Positions 26,232-35,534 of a stretch of DNA of 64,000 nt are shown here, in pieces. Below the pieces are notes generated by a model. That model was not told the origin of the DNA and made no database searches. It was given only the letters and a program-made list of their open reading frames with translations. Origin of the DNA: Pectobacterium brasiliense (GTDB taxonomy: Bacteria > Pseudomonadota > Gammaproteobacteria > Enterobacterales > Enterobacteriaceae); NCBI RefSeq assembly GCF_016950255.1, contig NZ_JACGFN010000001.1:3162001-3226000 (forward strand). Direction: 5' to 3'. The first letter of the stretch is position 1; each line of letters opens with the position of its first letter. A program made the position numbers and the translations under genes.

Positions 26232-27328
26232 TGGCTACCCCGATACGGTAAAAGTTGGCCTTGTGAAGTGAAGCGATAGCGCTTCTGATCCCATCCCTGA
26301 CCAAAAAGCGTCAGCGAGGCAGAGAAATAAGCATCGTCACCCGGTGGATTGGCAGCGAGCCGCTGTCGCTGGGTGCCCAGTGCGTCCGGCTGACGAGAGA
26401 GCATCGGAAGCAGCGAGGCGGAAAAGCCTACCGATCCTTGTCCGGTGACGGTGCCTGTCGCGGTGTCCGCTTTTTCGGGCGGTAGCCCTTGCTGGATCGT
26501 CTGCTGAACCATCGGCTGAAACTGTTTGAGTAAATCGGTTTTCCCTCTACTGCTGTCGGCCATCATCCCCGCCCACAGATAGACGCGGATGGCGTCATAG
26601 CTGCCGACATTAGGTTTGGTGGTATCGGACTGCCAGCCTTTGCCTTTTTGCCAGATGACCCAATCAGGCGAAAACCCTTTCGGTGCGGTTTCCAACAGCA
26701 GGCGCTGCGTGGTGCGCTGCATGGCTTTCCACTTCTCGTCCAGCGGCGCAAATCGTGCCAGCAGTTGCGGCGGCAGGTAGCTGGGGTTCAAGCGCCAGCT
26801 CTCTTTCTCTACGAAGCCCACTTTGCCGGGCAGTAACATCACGCCCAGCCCCGGAATCGTCACCACCTCTTCTTTGGCGATACGCGCAAGCAGCGCGGTG
26901 CCTAGCGTCTGATAGCTTGCCTCTTTCCACAGCCGGCCAGCTTCAAGCAGGCTATAGGCAATCCACAGATCGGCATCGGAAGCGGAGTTCGGATCCAGCA
27001 CCGTCCACTGTTTATCCGTGTTCTCTCCCCACAGCCAGGCGGGCAGATTCGCGCGTAAATCGCCTGCGGACAGGTTGTCCTCTGTCCATTTCAGCAGCCG
27101 ATCAAACATCACACGATCGTTGGCGACCAGCGCAAAGAACAGGGCGTAGCTTTGCCCTTCGGACGTGGTGATTTTATTGGGCGTTGAGGTATCAATCACT
27201 CTTCCTTCTTCGCTGATGTAATACTGCTTGTACTGCTCCCAGGCTGGCCAGTCGCAGACGGCGGCGGTGGCCAGGGAAGCCCATAGCCACAGCAGCGTGG
27301 GAGTCAGGTAGCGCAGCACGCGTGGCAT
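26213..27328 (-). CDS. bcsZ: Periplasmic endo-1,4-beta-glucanase BcsZ (GH8)
   Basis: A 371-residue GH8 cellulase with a signal peptide (LRYLTPTLLWLWASLATAA). It trims nascent cellulose in the periplasm and is needed for normal cellulose export. Seen: the general-acid Glu in ITTSEGQSYALFFAL, and WTVLDPNSASDADLWIAYSL, which contains the GH8 signature with conserved Asp residues and continues to LLEAGRLW. Its length matches E. coli BcsZ (368). It starts six bases after bcsB and overlaps bcsC by 19 bases, so translation is probably coupled. No missing motifs were seen. Confidence 0.95.
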   Translation of the reverse strand: MPRVLRYLTPTLLWLWASLATAAVCDWPAWEQYKQYYISEEGRVIDTSTPNKITTSEGQSYALFFALVANDRVMFDRLLKWTEDNLSAGDLRANLPAWLWGENTDKQWTVLDPNSASDADLWIAYSLLEAGRLWKEASYQTLGTALLARIAKEEVVTIPGLGVMLLPGKVGFVEKESWRLNPSYLPPQLLARFAPLDEKWKAMQRTTQRLLLETAPKGFSPDWVIWQKGKGWQSDTTKPNVGSYDAIRVYLWAGMMADSSRGKTDLLKQFQPMVQQTIQQGLPPEKADTATGTVTGQGSVGFSASLLPMLSRQPDALGTQRQRLAANPPGDDAYFSASLTLFGQGWDQKRYRFTSQGQLLPYRGSQCATTP

Positions 27329-27334
27329 GGTGCG

Positions 27335-29653
27335 TTAATCCCTTTCATCCGGCGACAGGCGACGGCGGCTGAAGAGTCTCAGACCTCGCCACAGCAGCCA
27401 GGCAATAATAATGACGCTGACGGTGGACATGATCGCCAGCCAGACGGGATGTTGCGCCAGTACGTGCCAGATACGTTCCCACCACGGCAGGTGGCCGACG
27501 TAATAAACATCGCCGACGCGCAGATTATTGATGCCCGATTCGCGGATGACGGAAACGGAACCGAACAGCGAGGCTCTTTTTTCACTGTCGATCAGCGCGT
27601 TGTTGAGTAGTGTATAACCCTGCGGACTATCGGCTAGCAGCGCGACAACGCTGCGCTGGTCGTGATACGGGGACTGGAAGCCGATAATCGCCGACATCGC
27701 TCCGTCACTGCTGACGGTGGTTTTACTGTCTGGCTTCGCGTCAGACTCGGGGGAGCCCATGTCCGGCATTGCGGTCTGGCGTAGCGGCTGTTTGATCCAG
27801 CTTTTTGTTTGTTCGACCAGTAGGTTAATTTTACTACTGTCGTGCAGTTCAGGCGGGATAGCGCCGATCATCAAAATATCGCGGTCCTGCTTGTCTACCT
27901 GCGTCCAGTCATCGCTGAGCTGCATCGCTAACGCCGGATAGCCGGTTTGCGCCCCAATGTTGCCGATTGCGTTCAGCATGGCGCTGAGCTGAGCCGGTTG
28001 TGGCTGTTTGTTCACCAGCACCAAGGTTTGTGACAGGTCAGCCAGTCGGCTGAACGGATAGCCGGCATTGGCAAAAGCACGTAGATCCGGCATTGCCATA
28101 AAGTGTCGGTAACCAGAGAAGTTAACGGTCGAGCTGCCGTCGATGACGGCGTGATTCACGACTGGCGTATAAGTTTCGCAGCGGTCGGCGGTGCCGCTGG
28201 AGAGCAACGTAGTGTAGTTGAAATCAAAGCGCAGCTCGTTGGTCGTGCCCAGTTTCAGCGCCGGAATAGACAGGGTCTTGTCGGAATCCCGTAGCCCTTG
28301 TGTGAGCGGCAGACGCATCAACAGGGAATTCTGGTCCTGCTCCGGCGCCAGCGAGAACGCCTGTACGAACTGGTTGTTCAGGTTAATACTCAGGCGCGAG
28401 CCATCCATAATCTGCGGTGCGGTGTAGCGATATTTCAGACGCATATCGATGCCCTGGCTGCGGATCAGGAACAGGTCGGGCGGCAGGTTCATGGTCAGCG
28501 AAATCGGCCGGGGCACGATACCGTCGGTTTGCAGCTGTTCGTTATATTGCTGCAGTTCGGCGAAGGTCATCGGGCGGTCGGTGCGAACCCAGTTTGGCGC
28601 ATCATACGGCTGGCGTGGGGCAAGCTGCTCCACCTTATCGATGGTGACGCTTTGCCCACGGAACAGCGCGTTCCCCTGTGCGATGCCCTGCACGGCGGTG
28701 AACAGTTCATTGTCATCACGTCCCTGAACCAGCAGTAGTTTCACATGAGGATCGTTAGGGTGGCTGATGATCGATACCGTTGGCCCGTTCACGGCGGGAG
28801 TATCGCGCAGGAAATCCGGCCGCTTATCGTTGGTAGCGAACACAATACCGTGGCTATTCGGCAGTTGGTTGAAGAGGGCTGGGAAAGACTGCCCGCGCCA
28901 TTGTGCTTTGCTGCCAAACCACGAGGCGAGTACCGCGGCGGCATGCTGTTGCACCAGATCCGGCTGGCCGGCAAAGACGATGGGCAGCGTCAGTGGGCGG
29001 GTATCGCGGCTGTCAAAAAACGGTGCTGGGAACGGCGACAGATCGTCTTTCAGCGTCAATTTCTGGAATTGTAGATTGAGCGCACTGGCTTTGCTGATAT
29101 CCAGCCACAGGCTGGTGCTGGCTGGGTTTTCGCAGATGTTCTGATAATGGCCGACGAACACCAACTGCATACGGTTAAAGTCCGTGATGTAGCGCGGATC
29201 GATAGGAATGCGAACGCGGTTGGATTTCCCCATCTGCTCTTTGCTAATCGTGGTGACGCCCATGAGCTCATTGTTCAGGTAAACCTTGATATGCGACTCG
29301 GTGGGGATCAGCGCCGGTGACGGGGTAAACTCGAGATCGAGGGAAGCCTGTGTGACCACTTCATCGCTGCGAACGCCAAACTCAATCTGTCCGTCGGGAT
29401 TGATACCGCGTAGCGCAAAGGCGCCCGGCGCAGGCGCGATTTGCGCAAAGGGCATCACCACGTTGCGCACGGCGGTGTTGGTTGCCGGTTGCGCCAGAGG
29501 AATCGCTGGCATCGTCATCGCTGGCGTTGCGGTGGCAGGCGGCTGAGTTGCGCCCCCTTCTGCCAGTGTTTGTGCGTACGGCGCGGTGACAGCCTGAGAT
29601 AATGAGCTGACGCCTAAAGCCAATGCGGTGAACCAGATTATTTTTTTCGTCAT
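27335..29653 (-). CDS. bcsB: Cellulose synthase periplasmic regulatory subunit BcsB
   Basis: A 772-residue BcsB with a signal peptide (KIIWFTALALGVSSLSQAV), a Pro/Ala-rich linker, alternating carbohydrate-binding and flavodoxin-like domains (RGINPDGQIEFGVRSDEVVT; RIPIDPRYITDFNRMQLVF; VWLDISK-like TSLWLDISKAS; DRCETYTPVVNHAVIDGSST) and a single C-terminal membrane helix (VWLAIMSTVSVIIIAWLLW) followed by a basic tail. It anchors to BcsA and guides the glucan across the periplasm. The length is close to E. coli BcsB (779). The gap of 74 bases to bcsA is the largest inside the operon. Confidence 0.95.
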   Translation of the reverse strand: MTKKIIWFTALALGVSSLSQAVTAPYAQTLAEGGATQPPATATPAMTMPAIPLAQPATNTAVRNVVMPFAQIAPAPGAFALRGINPDGQIEFGVRSDEVVTQASLDLEFTPSPALIPTESHIKVYLNNELMGVTTISKEQMGKSNRVRIPIDPRYITDFNRMQLVFVGHYQNICENPASTSLWLDISKASALNLQFQKLTLKDDLSPFPAPFFDSRDTRPLTLPIVFAGQPDLVQQHAAAVLASWFGSKAQWRGQSFPALFNQLPNSHGIVFATNDKRPDFLRDTPAVNGPTVSIISHPNDPHVKLLLVQGRDDNELFTAVQGIAQGNALFRGQSVTIDKVEQLAPRQPYDAPNWVRTDRPMTFAELQQYNEQLQTDGIVPRPISLTMNLPPDLFLIRSQGIDMRLKYRYTAPQIMDGSRLSINLNNQFVQAFSLAPEQDQNSLLMRLPLTQGLRDSDKTLSIPALKLGTTNELRFDFNYTTLLSSGTADRCETYTPVVNHAVIDGSSTVNFSGYRHFMAMPDLRAFANAGYPFSRLADLSQTLVLVNKQPQPAQLSAMLNAIGNIGAQTGYPALAMQLSDDWTQVDKQDRDILMIGAIPPELHDSSKINLLVEQTKSWIKQPLRQTAMPDMGSPESDAKPDSKTTVSSDGAMSAIIGFQSPYHDQRSVVALLADSPQGYTLLNNALIDSEKRASLFGSVSVIRESGINNLRVGDVYYVGHLPWWERIWHVLAQHPVWLAIMSTVSVIIIAWLLWRGLRLFSRRRLSPDERD

Positions 29654-29727
29654 CGTGTCATCATCAATGTTAAGGGCCTTTCTCGTTGTCAGGAGAAAGA
29701 CCGTTGATCACGGCCTGTGAATGGCAA

Positions 29728-32427
29728 TCAAGCCACTGTCTTTTCTGTAAACAGGTTCTCTTGTGCAAATCGCGTTTCATGGGCAGACGGCGTTTTGCCC
29801 TGATGTCCGGCTTTTTCCGGCAGCGCAGCACCCGACGGGGTTGTGACGGTGCGTTTCCCTACATAGCGTGGGATGAATGACACCACCCACACCACGATGT
29901 TGAGGAAGGCCAGGATAATGTTGCGTATGACAGGCGGCGCGTAATCGGCCAGACGCAGGTAGCCGCGAAAGCCGAGTGCCAGCACATCAACCAGACTTTC
30001 GACCGGTTTATCCTGCGGGAAGCTGTCTTGCCAGAGCGCCCAGGTGTCGGCGCGGGCAAACGTACACTGAATGAAATCAATATGCTGGCGGATGGTCAGG
30101 TTGGTCATACGCAGGCCAATCTTGTTGTCGAACGCGCGGGTAACGCTGAACGGGAAGGCGTATTCCTGCTGACCGCGTTTTAGCAACAGTGAGACGCTGT
30201 CCCCGACCTGAAGAATACCCGACTCGCGGGCTTCAACGCCGACGCCGCCATCGGAATAGTCGCGCAGGACACAGGGGAAAAGATGACCATCGGCACGGAG
30301 GATGGCGGCGGACATCGACATTTCCACCCGGTGGGCCTGACGTACCTGCTTGGCTTCTACGGCAACCGCGACGGCTCCGCCTAAAATGGTCATGTTGTAC
30401 ACGACCCACAGCAGGCTGATGAGCACCGTCATGATCTCTTCCGGCGGCCCGTAAATCAGACGCCAGAGGCCATACACGATCCCTGCGATATTCAGCAGCA
30501 CCAGCACCAGATAAGGTCGCGTAATCACCCAATCGACATGCTGTTCTTCCACCAGTCCGCCTTTGGCCGTCACGTTGAATTTCCCTTTGTGTGGGTTAAA
30601 CAGCGCGACGGTCGTCGGGCGGGCGATGTACCACGCCAGCACGGTTTCATAGATCTCACTCCAGAACGAGTGACGGTAGCGCCCCTGAATACGCGAGTTG
30701 GTCAGGCTGGCGTGTACCATGTGCGGCAGCACGTAGAGTGCGATGGCCAGCGCCGGGGCGAAGATGATGTAGGCATGCAGCAGGAGGAACGCCAGCGGCG
30801 CAGTCAGGAAGATCAGCCGCGGAATACCGGACAGAAAGTGCATCATGGCGTTGGCATAACACAGCCGCTGCCCCAGTTTCAGCCCCTTGCCGAACAGCGG
30901 GTTATCCAGCCGGAAGATTTGCACCATGCCACGCGCCCAGCGAATACGTTGCCCGATGTGCGCCGAGAGGCTCTCGGTCGCCAGTCCGGCGGCCTGTGGA
31001 ATGCGGATATACGCCGAGCTGTAGCCAAGGCGATGCAGGCGCAGTGAGGTGTGGGCATCTTCCGTCACCGTTTCGACCGCAATCCCGCCAATCTCATCCA
31101 GCGGTTTACGCCGCAGGATGGCGCAGGATCCGCAGAAGAACGTGGCGTCCCACATGTCGTTACCGTCCTGAACCAGACCGTAGAACAGCGTGCCTTCATT
31201 GGGCGTACGGCGGAAGCGTCCCAGATTGCGTTCGAATGGATCGGGCGAGAAGAAATGGTGCGGCGTTTGCAGCATCGCCAGCTTTTTGTCTTTGAAGAAC
31301 CAGCCCATGGTTAATTGCAGGAAAGAGCGGGTAGGGACGTGGTCGCAGTCGAAAATGGCGACGAACTCGCCTTTCGCCTGTTTCAGGGCGTTGTTGATGT
31401 TCCCGGCTTTGGCATGTTCGTGCGTGACGCGGGCGATGTAATGGACGCCGACGTCTTCTGCGAAGGCCTTAAATTCGGCGCGGCCGCCGTCATCCAGAAT
31501 ATAGATGTTGAGCTTATCTTTAGGCCAGTCGATACCTAACGCGGCATACACCGTTGGTTTCACGACGCTCAAGGGTTCATTGTAGGTCGGGATCATCAGA
31601 TCGACGGTTGGCCACGTTTTGCTGTCTTCCGGCAGTGAAACCGGGTGGCGGTTCAGCGGCCAGATCGTCTGGAAATAGCCCAGAACCAACACGACCCAGG
31701 CATAGGTTTCCGCTGCCAGCAGCAGCATGCCGCAGATCAGACTCAGCGGATCGTCCCAGTTCAGCGTTTCAGTGTAGCGCCACCACAGGTAACGGCAGGA
31801 AACCGTGAAAGAAAGGGCGATCATCATGAGCGTCGGCATGCGTCCCGGCATGTTGCGAACGAGCATGGCGATGCACCACAGCAGCGTCATGAAAATAAAC
31901 TGCGACAGTAAATCAAACGGTTGCGTGATACATAGCAGCGCCAGCGCCGCACACAGCAGGCTCAGCGCGACCGTCACTAGCCTCTGAAGGCGGCTCGTCT
32001 TGGTGGAGCCTGATTCATGGTCTTCGCGATCGTCAGTATTCGTGTGGCTAAAGCGGGTAAACAGCGCTTGCTGCGCGTTCATGTAGCGTTGCCGCCAGCG
32101 CGGCAGCGCGGAGAAGTAATTGCGGCGCGATGTCGGCAACTGGCCGTTTTTGATGGTCAGCAGCCAAATACCCTGCGTTAGATAGCGAAGAATATCGGCC
32201 GGACGCGGGCGTTGAGGCGAAATGTGTGGGAACCAGTAGGTTCGCTGCGCGCGAATCTGTTGCCAGCCCTCAGACTCCAGCCGCAGGAAGATCCAGCCGA
32301 GTATCGCAAACAGCGTGGCGAAAAAGGCGGCAAAGGCGGAGGCACCCTGCTGACGATAGCCGCGGTAGCGCTGCTGTATCGCCTGTCTGGCGGGCGGAAC
32401 GAGGAACAAGCGCAGGATTCCACTCAT
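29728..32427 (-). CDS. bcsA: Cellulose synthase catalytic subunit BcsA
   Basis: An 899-residue inner-membrane GT2 synthase that polymerises UDP-glucose into beta-1,4-glucan and threads it through its own channel. Seen: N-terminal membrane helices, the glycosyltransferase core with DDGG, DCDH, TVTEDAH and the Q-x-x-R-W signature (QRIRW), further helices, then a PilZ domain with RxxxR (RQAHR) and D-x-S-x-x-G (DYSDGG), which binds c-di-GMP and releases the gating loop. All catalytic and regulatory residues looked for are present, so the enzyme should be c-di-GMP-activated. It overlaps bcsQ by four bases. The length is close to E. coli BcsA (872). Confidence 0.96.
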   Translation of the reverse strand: MSGILRLFLVPPARQAIQQRYRGYRQQGASAFAAFFATLFAILGWIFLRLESEGWQQIRAQRTYWFPHISPQRPRPADILRYLTQGIWLLTIKNGQLPTSRRNYFSALPRWRQRYMNAQQALFTRFSHTNTDDREDHESGSTKTSRLQRLVTVALSLLCAALALLCITQPFDLLSQFIFMTLLWCIAMLVRNMPGRMPTLMMIALSFTVSCRYLWWRYTETLNWDDPLSLICGMLLLAAETYAWVVLVLGYFQTIWPLNRHPVSLPEDSKTWPTVDLMIPTYNEPLSVVKPTVYAALGIDWPKDKLNIYILDDGGRAEFKAFAEDVGVHYIARVTHEHAKAGNINNALKQAKGEFVAIFDCDHVPTRSFLQLTMGWFFKDKKLAMLQTPHHFFSPDPFERNLGRFRRTPNEGTLFYGLVQDGNDMWDATFFCGSCAILRRKPLDEIGGIAVETVTEDAHTSLRLHRLGYSSAYIRIPQAAGLATESLSAHIGQRIRWARGMVQIFRLDNPLFGKGLKLGQRLCYANAMMHFLSGIPRLIFLTAPLAFLLLHAYIIFAPALAIALYVLPHMVHASLTNSRIQGRYRHSFWSEIYETVLAWYIARPTTVALFNPHKGKFNVTAKGGLVEEQHVDWVITRPYLVLVLLNIAGIVYGLWRLIYGPPEEIMTVLISLLWVVYNMTILGGAVAVAVEAKQVRQAHRVEMSMSAAILRADGHLFPCVLRDYSDGGVGVEARESGILQVGDSVSLLLKRGQQEYAFPFSVTRAFDNKIGLRMTNLTIRQHIDFIQCTFARADTWALWQDSFPQDKPVESLVDVLALGFRGYLRLADYAPPVIRNIILAFLNIVVWVVSFIPRYVGKRTVTTPSGAALPEKAGHQGKTPSAHETRFAQENLFTEKTVA

Positions 32428-33161
32428 ACACCGCTTTCCTTAACGTGAATCAGGCACCAGTTTGCCAGCGTCATGATCTCTTCTGCTGCCACGCTGTCCG
32501 GGCGGCATTCGCCCAGTGGCTGCTTCAGCATCAGCGATTCTGCTAAGGCTTCGTCACGGTGTACCACCAGCGGCAGCAGGTGCGAGAGTGTGTGCAGCCA
32601 GAGCTGGTGCAAATCCTGCTGAAGCGTGCTGAGAGTAGAAAATTGATTCACCAGAAAATGGCACTGACGCGGCAATGCCTGCTGATGTAAGCGTGAATGG
32701 CAGTTGGCATCGGCCACCACCACCTGAAAAACGGTATTCGCGGTGGCTAAGGCCTGTCGCGTGAGCGGGCTGTTGTCTGCCGGTACATCGATCAGTATCC
32801 AGCGATGGCGACCCGCCGCGCTGAGCTGTGCCAGATTGTTTTGCCAGAGTGCGGGGTGCTGGTGGTAATGCTGTTGGAGCGTCGCGATCTCCTGTGTATT
32901 CAGGTGACCAAACGGCAGGAAATCCAGACCGGGGAGATATTGCATGGCACCCGTTTGCCACGGCGCGCCATCGGCTTCCGCTCGCGCCCAGCCGCGGCGC
33001 TGTTCAAACGGCATATTAAAATTAATGCGCAGCAAGTTGTCCGGCGAAAAATCAATCACCAGCGCGGATTCTCCCAGCCGTTGGAAGGCCCAACCCAGCG
33101 CGGCGGCGATTGAGGTGGTACCTACGCCTCCACGGATTCCTTGCAAAGCAATCACGGGCAT
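32424..33161 (-). CDS. bcsQ: Cellulose biosynthesis ATPase BcsQ (MinD/ParA-like)
   Basis: A 245-residue MinD/ParA-family protein. The deviant Walker A is GIRGGVGTTS, with no lysine at the signature position but a Thr-Thr-Ser P-loop end as in E. coli BcsQ (YhjQ); a switch I-like ALVIDFSPDN and a WILIDVPADNSPLT segment follow. BcsQ works with BcsR and BcsE in a cytosolic complex that localises and stabilises the synthase. The start at 33161 follows the bcsR stop by two bases, and the stop overlaps bcsA. It is full length, so the locus is not of the E. coli K-12 type, which carries a bcsQ stop mutation. Confidence 0.92.
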   Translation of the reverse strand: MPVIALQGIRGGVGTTSIAAALGWAFQRLGESALVIDFSPDNLLRINFNMPFEQRRGWARAEADGAPWQTGAMQYLPGLDFLPFGHLNTQEIATLQQHYHQHPALWQNNLAQLSAAGRHRWILIDVPADNSPLTRQALATANTVFQVVVADANCHSRLHQQALPRQCHFLVNQFSTLSTLQQDLHQLWLHTLSHLLPLVVHRDEALAESLMLKQPLGECRPDSVAAEEIMTLANWCLIHVKESGV

Positions 33162-33163
33162 CG

Positions 33164-33373
33164 TCAGTCACTCCCAGCCGGTTCTTTTAATTCATCTAGC
33201 AGCGGCCAGCGCGCCATCATTTGGCTAAGACGCGCCTGACGGGCGATATCGATATAGCTTATTTCAGGTAAAGAAAAAGCCTGACTGAGAACCCGTAGAT
33301 CGTCGTCGGTTCTTGCACTTTCGGCTAAATCGGCGCGTGCGCTGGTATCTATACGAGTCGGTTCGTTATTCAT
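33164..33373 (-). CDS. bcsR: BcsR, small cellulose biosynthesis regulator
   Basis: A 69-residue protein starting MNNEPTRIDTSARADL, matching the size and the C-terminal LSLPEISYIDIARQ-like region of BcsR (here FSLPEISYIDIARQARLSQM). It partners BcsQ and BcsE in the inner-membrane Bcs complex. The frame extends upstream to 33433, but the start at 33373 has AGAGG eight bases before it and gives the family length. It is the first gene of bcsRQABZC. Confidence 0.88.
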   Translation of the reverse strand: MNNEPTRIDTSARADLAESARTDDDLRVLSQAFSLPEISYIDIARQARLSQMMARWPLLDELKEPAGSD

Positions 33374-33713
33374 CCCATGCCTCTGAAATAGGCTATCCAT
33401 TATCATTGATATCGATAAAGGGAAAACATCCAAATAGCAGATGTGGTGCGTCTTTTATTGCACCCATAACAGACAGTCTGGCAGATGAAGGATTACGATT
33501 CTGCTGTCTTTAATAAGGAGTCAGGTGTGCTCGTTAACTATAGCAATGAATTGATGATTGCAATGTGAATAGGAAAAAATAGTAACGGGTGATTTATCAA
33601 GGGATAGGAATAATTTATAGCGCAAAGTTGTGATCCCTCGGGGGGCTGCTAGAGTTTATTTTGACTGTGTTATTAAGGTGGAACGCTGCCATTAACGGAA
33701 AAGAAATCAGTCT
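33374..33713. promoter_or_regulatory. Divergent promoter region bcsR / bcsE
   Basis: 340 AT-rich bases between the two divergent cellulose operons. On the plus strand a weak TTGTGA, 16-base spacer, TAGAGT pair lies about 60 bases before bcsE. I see no gene and no clear known operator in this stretch. Confidence 0.45.
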
Positions 33714-35318
33714 ATGAAGCAGAACTTTTCATTAGGTATTCGTGACCTTTGGGATGAGCTGGTTATGCTCCAGCAGGCGGGCTTTTATTGGGTGAATATT
33801 GATCGGCAGATTGATGCCGCCTTATTTTGCCAGCAAATTATGCTCGGCCAAAATAACGACGCGAGAGTGGCGTTAATAGGCTGTGGGGAACGATCTGATT
33901 CTCTTTTGACGGCATTATTTACGGCAGAAAATAATAACGCCGAAAAGAAACAATTATCCTGCTACGCATTGCCGGAAAATAAAGCCGCGTTGCTGAATTT
34001 AACCGATGACTTAATGCGTGCATTGCGCCCCAAAAATCGTCTGTTAGTGCTTTATGCTCCCGCTAGCCTGTGGCGAGATATCTCGCCAGAAAGGCTCCAG
34101 CGCTGGATCGATGACACCGCGGCATGGCTGCATCAGCGCCAGTGTACGCTGGTGGTGATCAGCCACAGCACCGGTGTAACCCGCTTGAGGAATATGCTGA
34201 TTTCTCAACATCGTGGACTCTATGGTTTAGCCAGTCTGCAATGGCAGCAGGATCGCGCGCAGTATCTGGTGTCATGGTGGGCAACGGAAAGGGGCGTGCG
34301 GGCGAATAAGGTGCAGATGCTGCAATCCGACAGTGACGGGTGGTACATGCTGAAGGAAGAGGAGCCGATCCTCACGCCGTCTCTGGACGATGATGGACTC
34401 TTTTTGATGGAAAAGAGCGTGATGGAAGGCGCGCCTGCGCTGTCAGAAAACTGGCAGCTACTGGATGATAACGCCATTTTGGTACAAACCGGCATGCTGA
34501 CCCACGCGGCGACCCTCGTTTTTGCGCTCAATCAAACCAGTCAGGTGGATACGCTCGTCAAACAGGTTCATAGCCTGCGGCGGCAGCGTGGTGAATTGCT
34601 GAAGATTGTGGTGCGGGAAATGAAGCCTTGTCTGCGCGCCAGCGACGAGCGTCTGCTATTGGCATGTGGTGCGAATATTATTGTCTCTCATTCAGAACCG
34701 CTATCCCGTTTCCTGACGCGGGTTGAAAGTGTGCAAGGGCAGCGCTTTACCAAACACGTTCCTGTCGATGTTGAAGTCTTGCTGACCACCATGCGGCCGC
34801 TACAGATTAAGGGCTACCAACCCCCTGATATCTTTCGGCAATCTGTGCAGATGTTGATTGATAGCACGCTGATGCCGGAAGGCAGCAAGGGCGTACTGGT
34901 CGCATTGCGCCCCGTACCGGGCGTGCGGGCGGCGCAGGCGCTGACGCTCTGCACGCTGCGACGCTTTGGTGATGTCGTCACGATCGCGCAGGATCGCCTG
35001 TTTTTGTTCCTGTCCAATTGTCGCCTGAATGAGCTGGATATCGCGCTGAAATCCATTTTCCGCCTGCCCGTGGATGAAGCGTTCAGCAATCGGATTGTCT
35101 GGTCACAAGACTTACAGATTCTGGCAGAAGTTAAATCGCTGGCGCAGGGCGATACGCTGGAGCAAGAGCGGCAGATTAACGACTATGTGCAATTGCAGCA
35201 GACCGAATCTGCACCGCGCAGCCAGGTGACGCGGCGTGAACCTATTGCTATCGACCTATTGGCACCCGATCTATTGGGTTCCAATTTACGGGCCCACGCA
35301 CCGGGAGAGCCGTCATGA
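33714..35318 (+). CDS. bcsE: BcsE, c-di-GMP-binding cellulose regulator
   Basis: A 534-residue cytosolic protein with the features of BcsE: a degenerate N-terminal receiver-like part, a middle NTPase-like part (VALIGCGERSDSL; RLLVLYAPASLW) and a C-terminal GIL domain, where RxGD (Arg-Phe-Gly-Asp, in RRFGDVVTIAQD) is the c-di-GMP-binding I-site-like motif. BcsE raises cellulose output by binding c-di-GMP and tethering BcsR/BcsQ and BcsF. The size matches E. coli BcsE (523). It is first of bcsEFG, with the next start overlapping by four bases. Confidence 0.93.
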   Translation: MKQNFSLGIRDLWDELVMLQQAGFYWVNIDRQIDAALFCQQIMLGQNNDARVALIGCGERSDSLLTALFTAENNNAEKKQLSCYALPENKAALLNLTDDLMRALRPKNRLLVLYAPASLWRDISPERLQRWIDDTAAWLHQRQCTLVVISHSTGVTRLRNMLISQHRGLYGLASLQWQQDRAQYLVSWWATERGVRANKVQMLQSDSDGWYMLKEEEPILTPSLDDDGLFLMEKSVMEGAPALSENWQLLDDNAILVQTGMLTHAATLVFALNQTSQVDTLVKQVHSLRRQRGELLKIVVREMKPCLRASDERLLLACGANIIVSHSEPLSRFLTRVESVQGQRFTKHVPVDVEVLLTTMRPLQIKGYQPPDIFRQSVQMLIDSTLMPEGSKGVLVALRPVPGVRAAQALTLCTLRRFGDVVTIAQDRLFLFLSNCRLNELDIALKSIFRLPVDEAFSNRIVWSQDLQILAEVKSLAQGDTLEQERQINDYVQLQQTESAPRSQVTRREPIAIDLLAPDLLGSNLRAHAPGEPS

Positions 35319-35533
35319 ACCTGATTGATATCGTGCAACTGGTGTTATTGAGCGCGGTCGTTTTCTTTACGCTTGGCTATCTGGCACGCCGTGTGATTCC
35401 CCACTGGCTTCAGTACTGGAAAAACAGGCTATTGTCACCGCGTTACCTGAAACCTGCGAGTGTCTGGATGCGCAGCCCTTCTTCAACAAAGACGGTCTCA
35501 ACCAAGCCGACTTCAGCAGAGACTAAAAAATAA
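35315..35533 (+). CDS. bcsF: BcsF, small membrane anchor of the Bcs complex
   Basis: A 72-residue protein with a single N-terminal membrane helix (IVQLVLLSAVVFFTLGYLA) followed by a basic cytosolic tail. BcsF (YhjT) anchors BcsE, and through it the cytosolic vestibule, to the inner membrane. Its ATG overlaps the bcsE stop by four bases, and bcsG starts two bases after its stop. Slightly longer than the E. coli protein (63). Confidence 0.88.
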   Translation: MNLIDIVQLVLLSAVVFFTLGYLARRVIPHWLQYWKNRLLSPRYLKPASVWMRSPSSTKTVSTKPTSAETKK

Positions 35534-35534
35534 A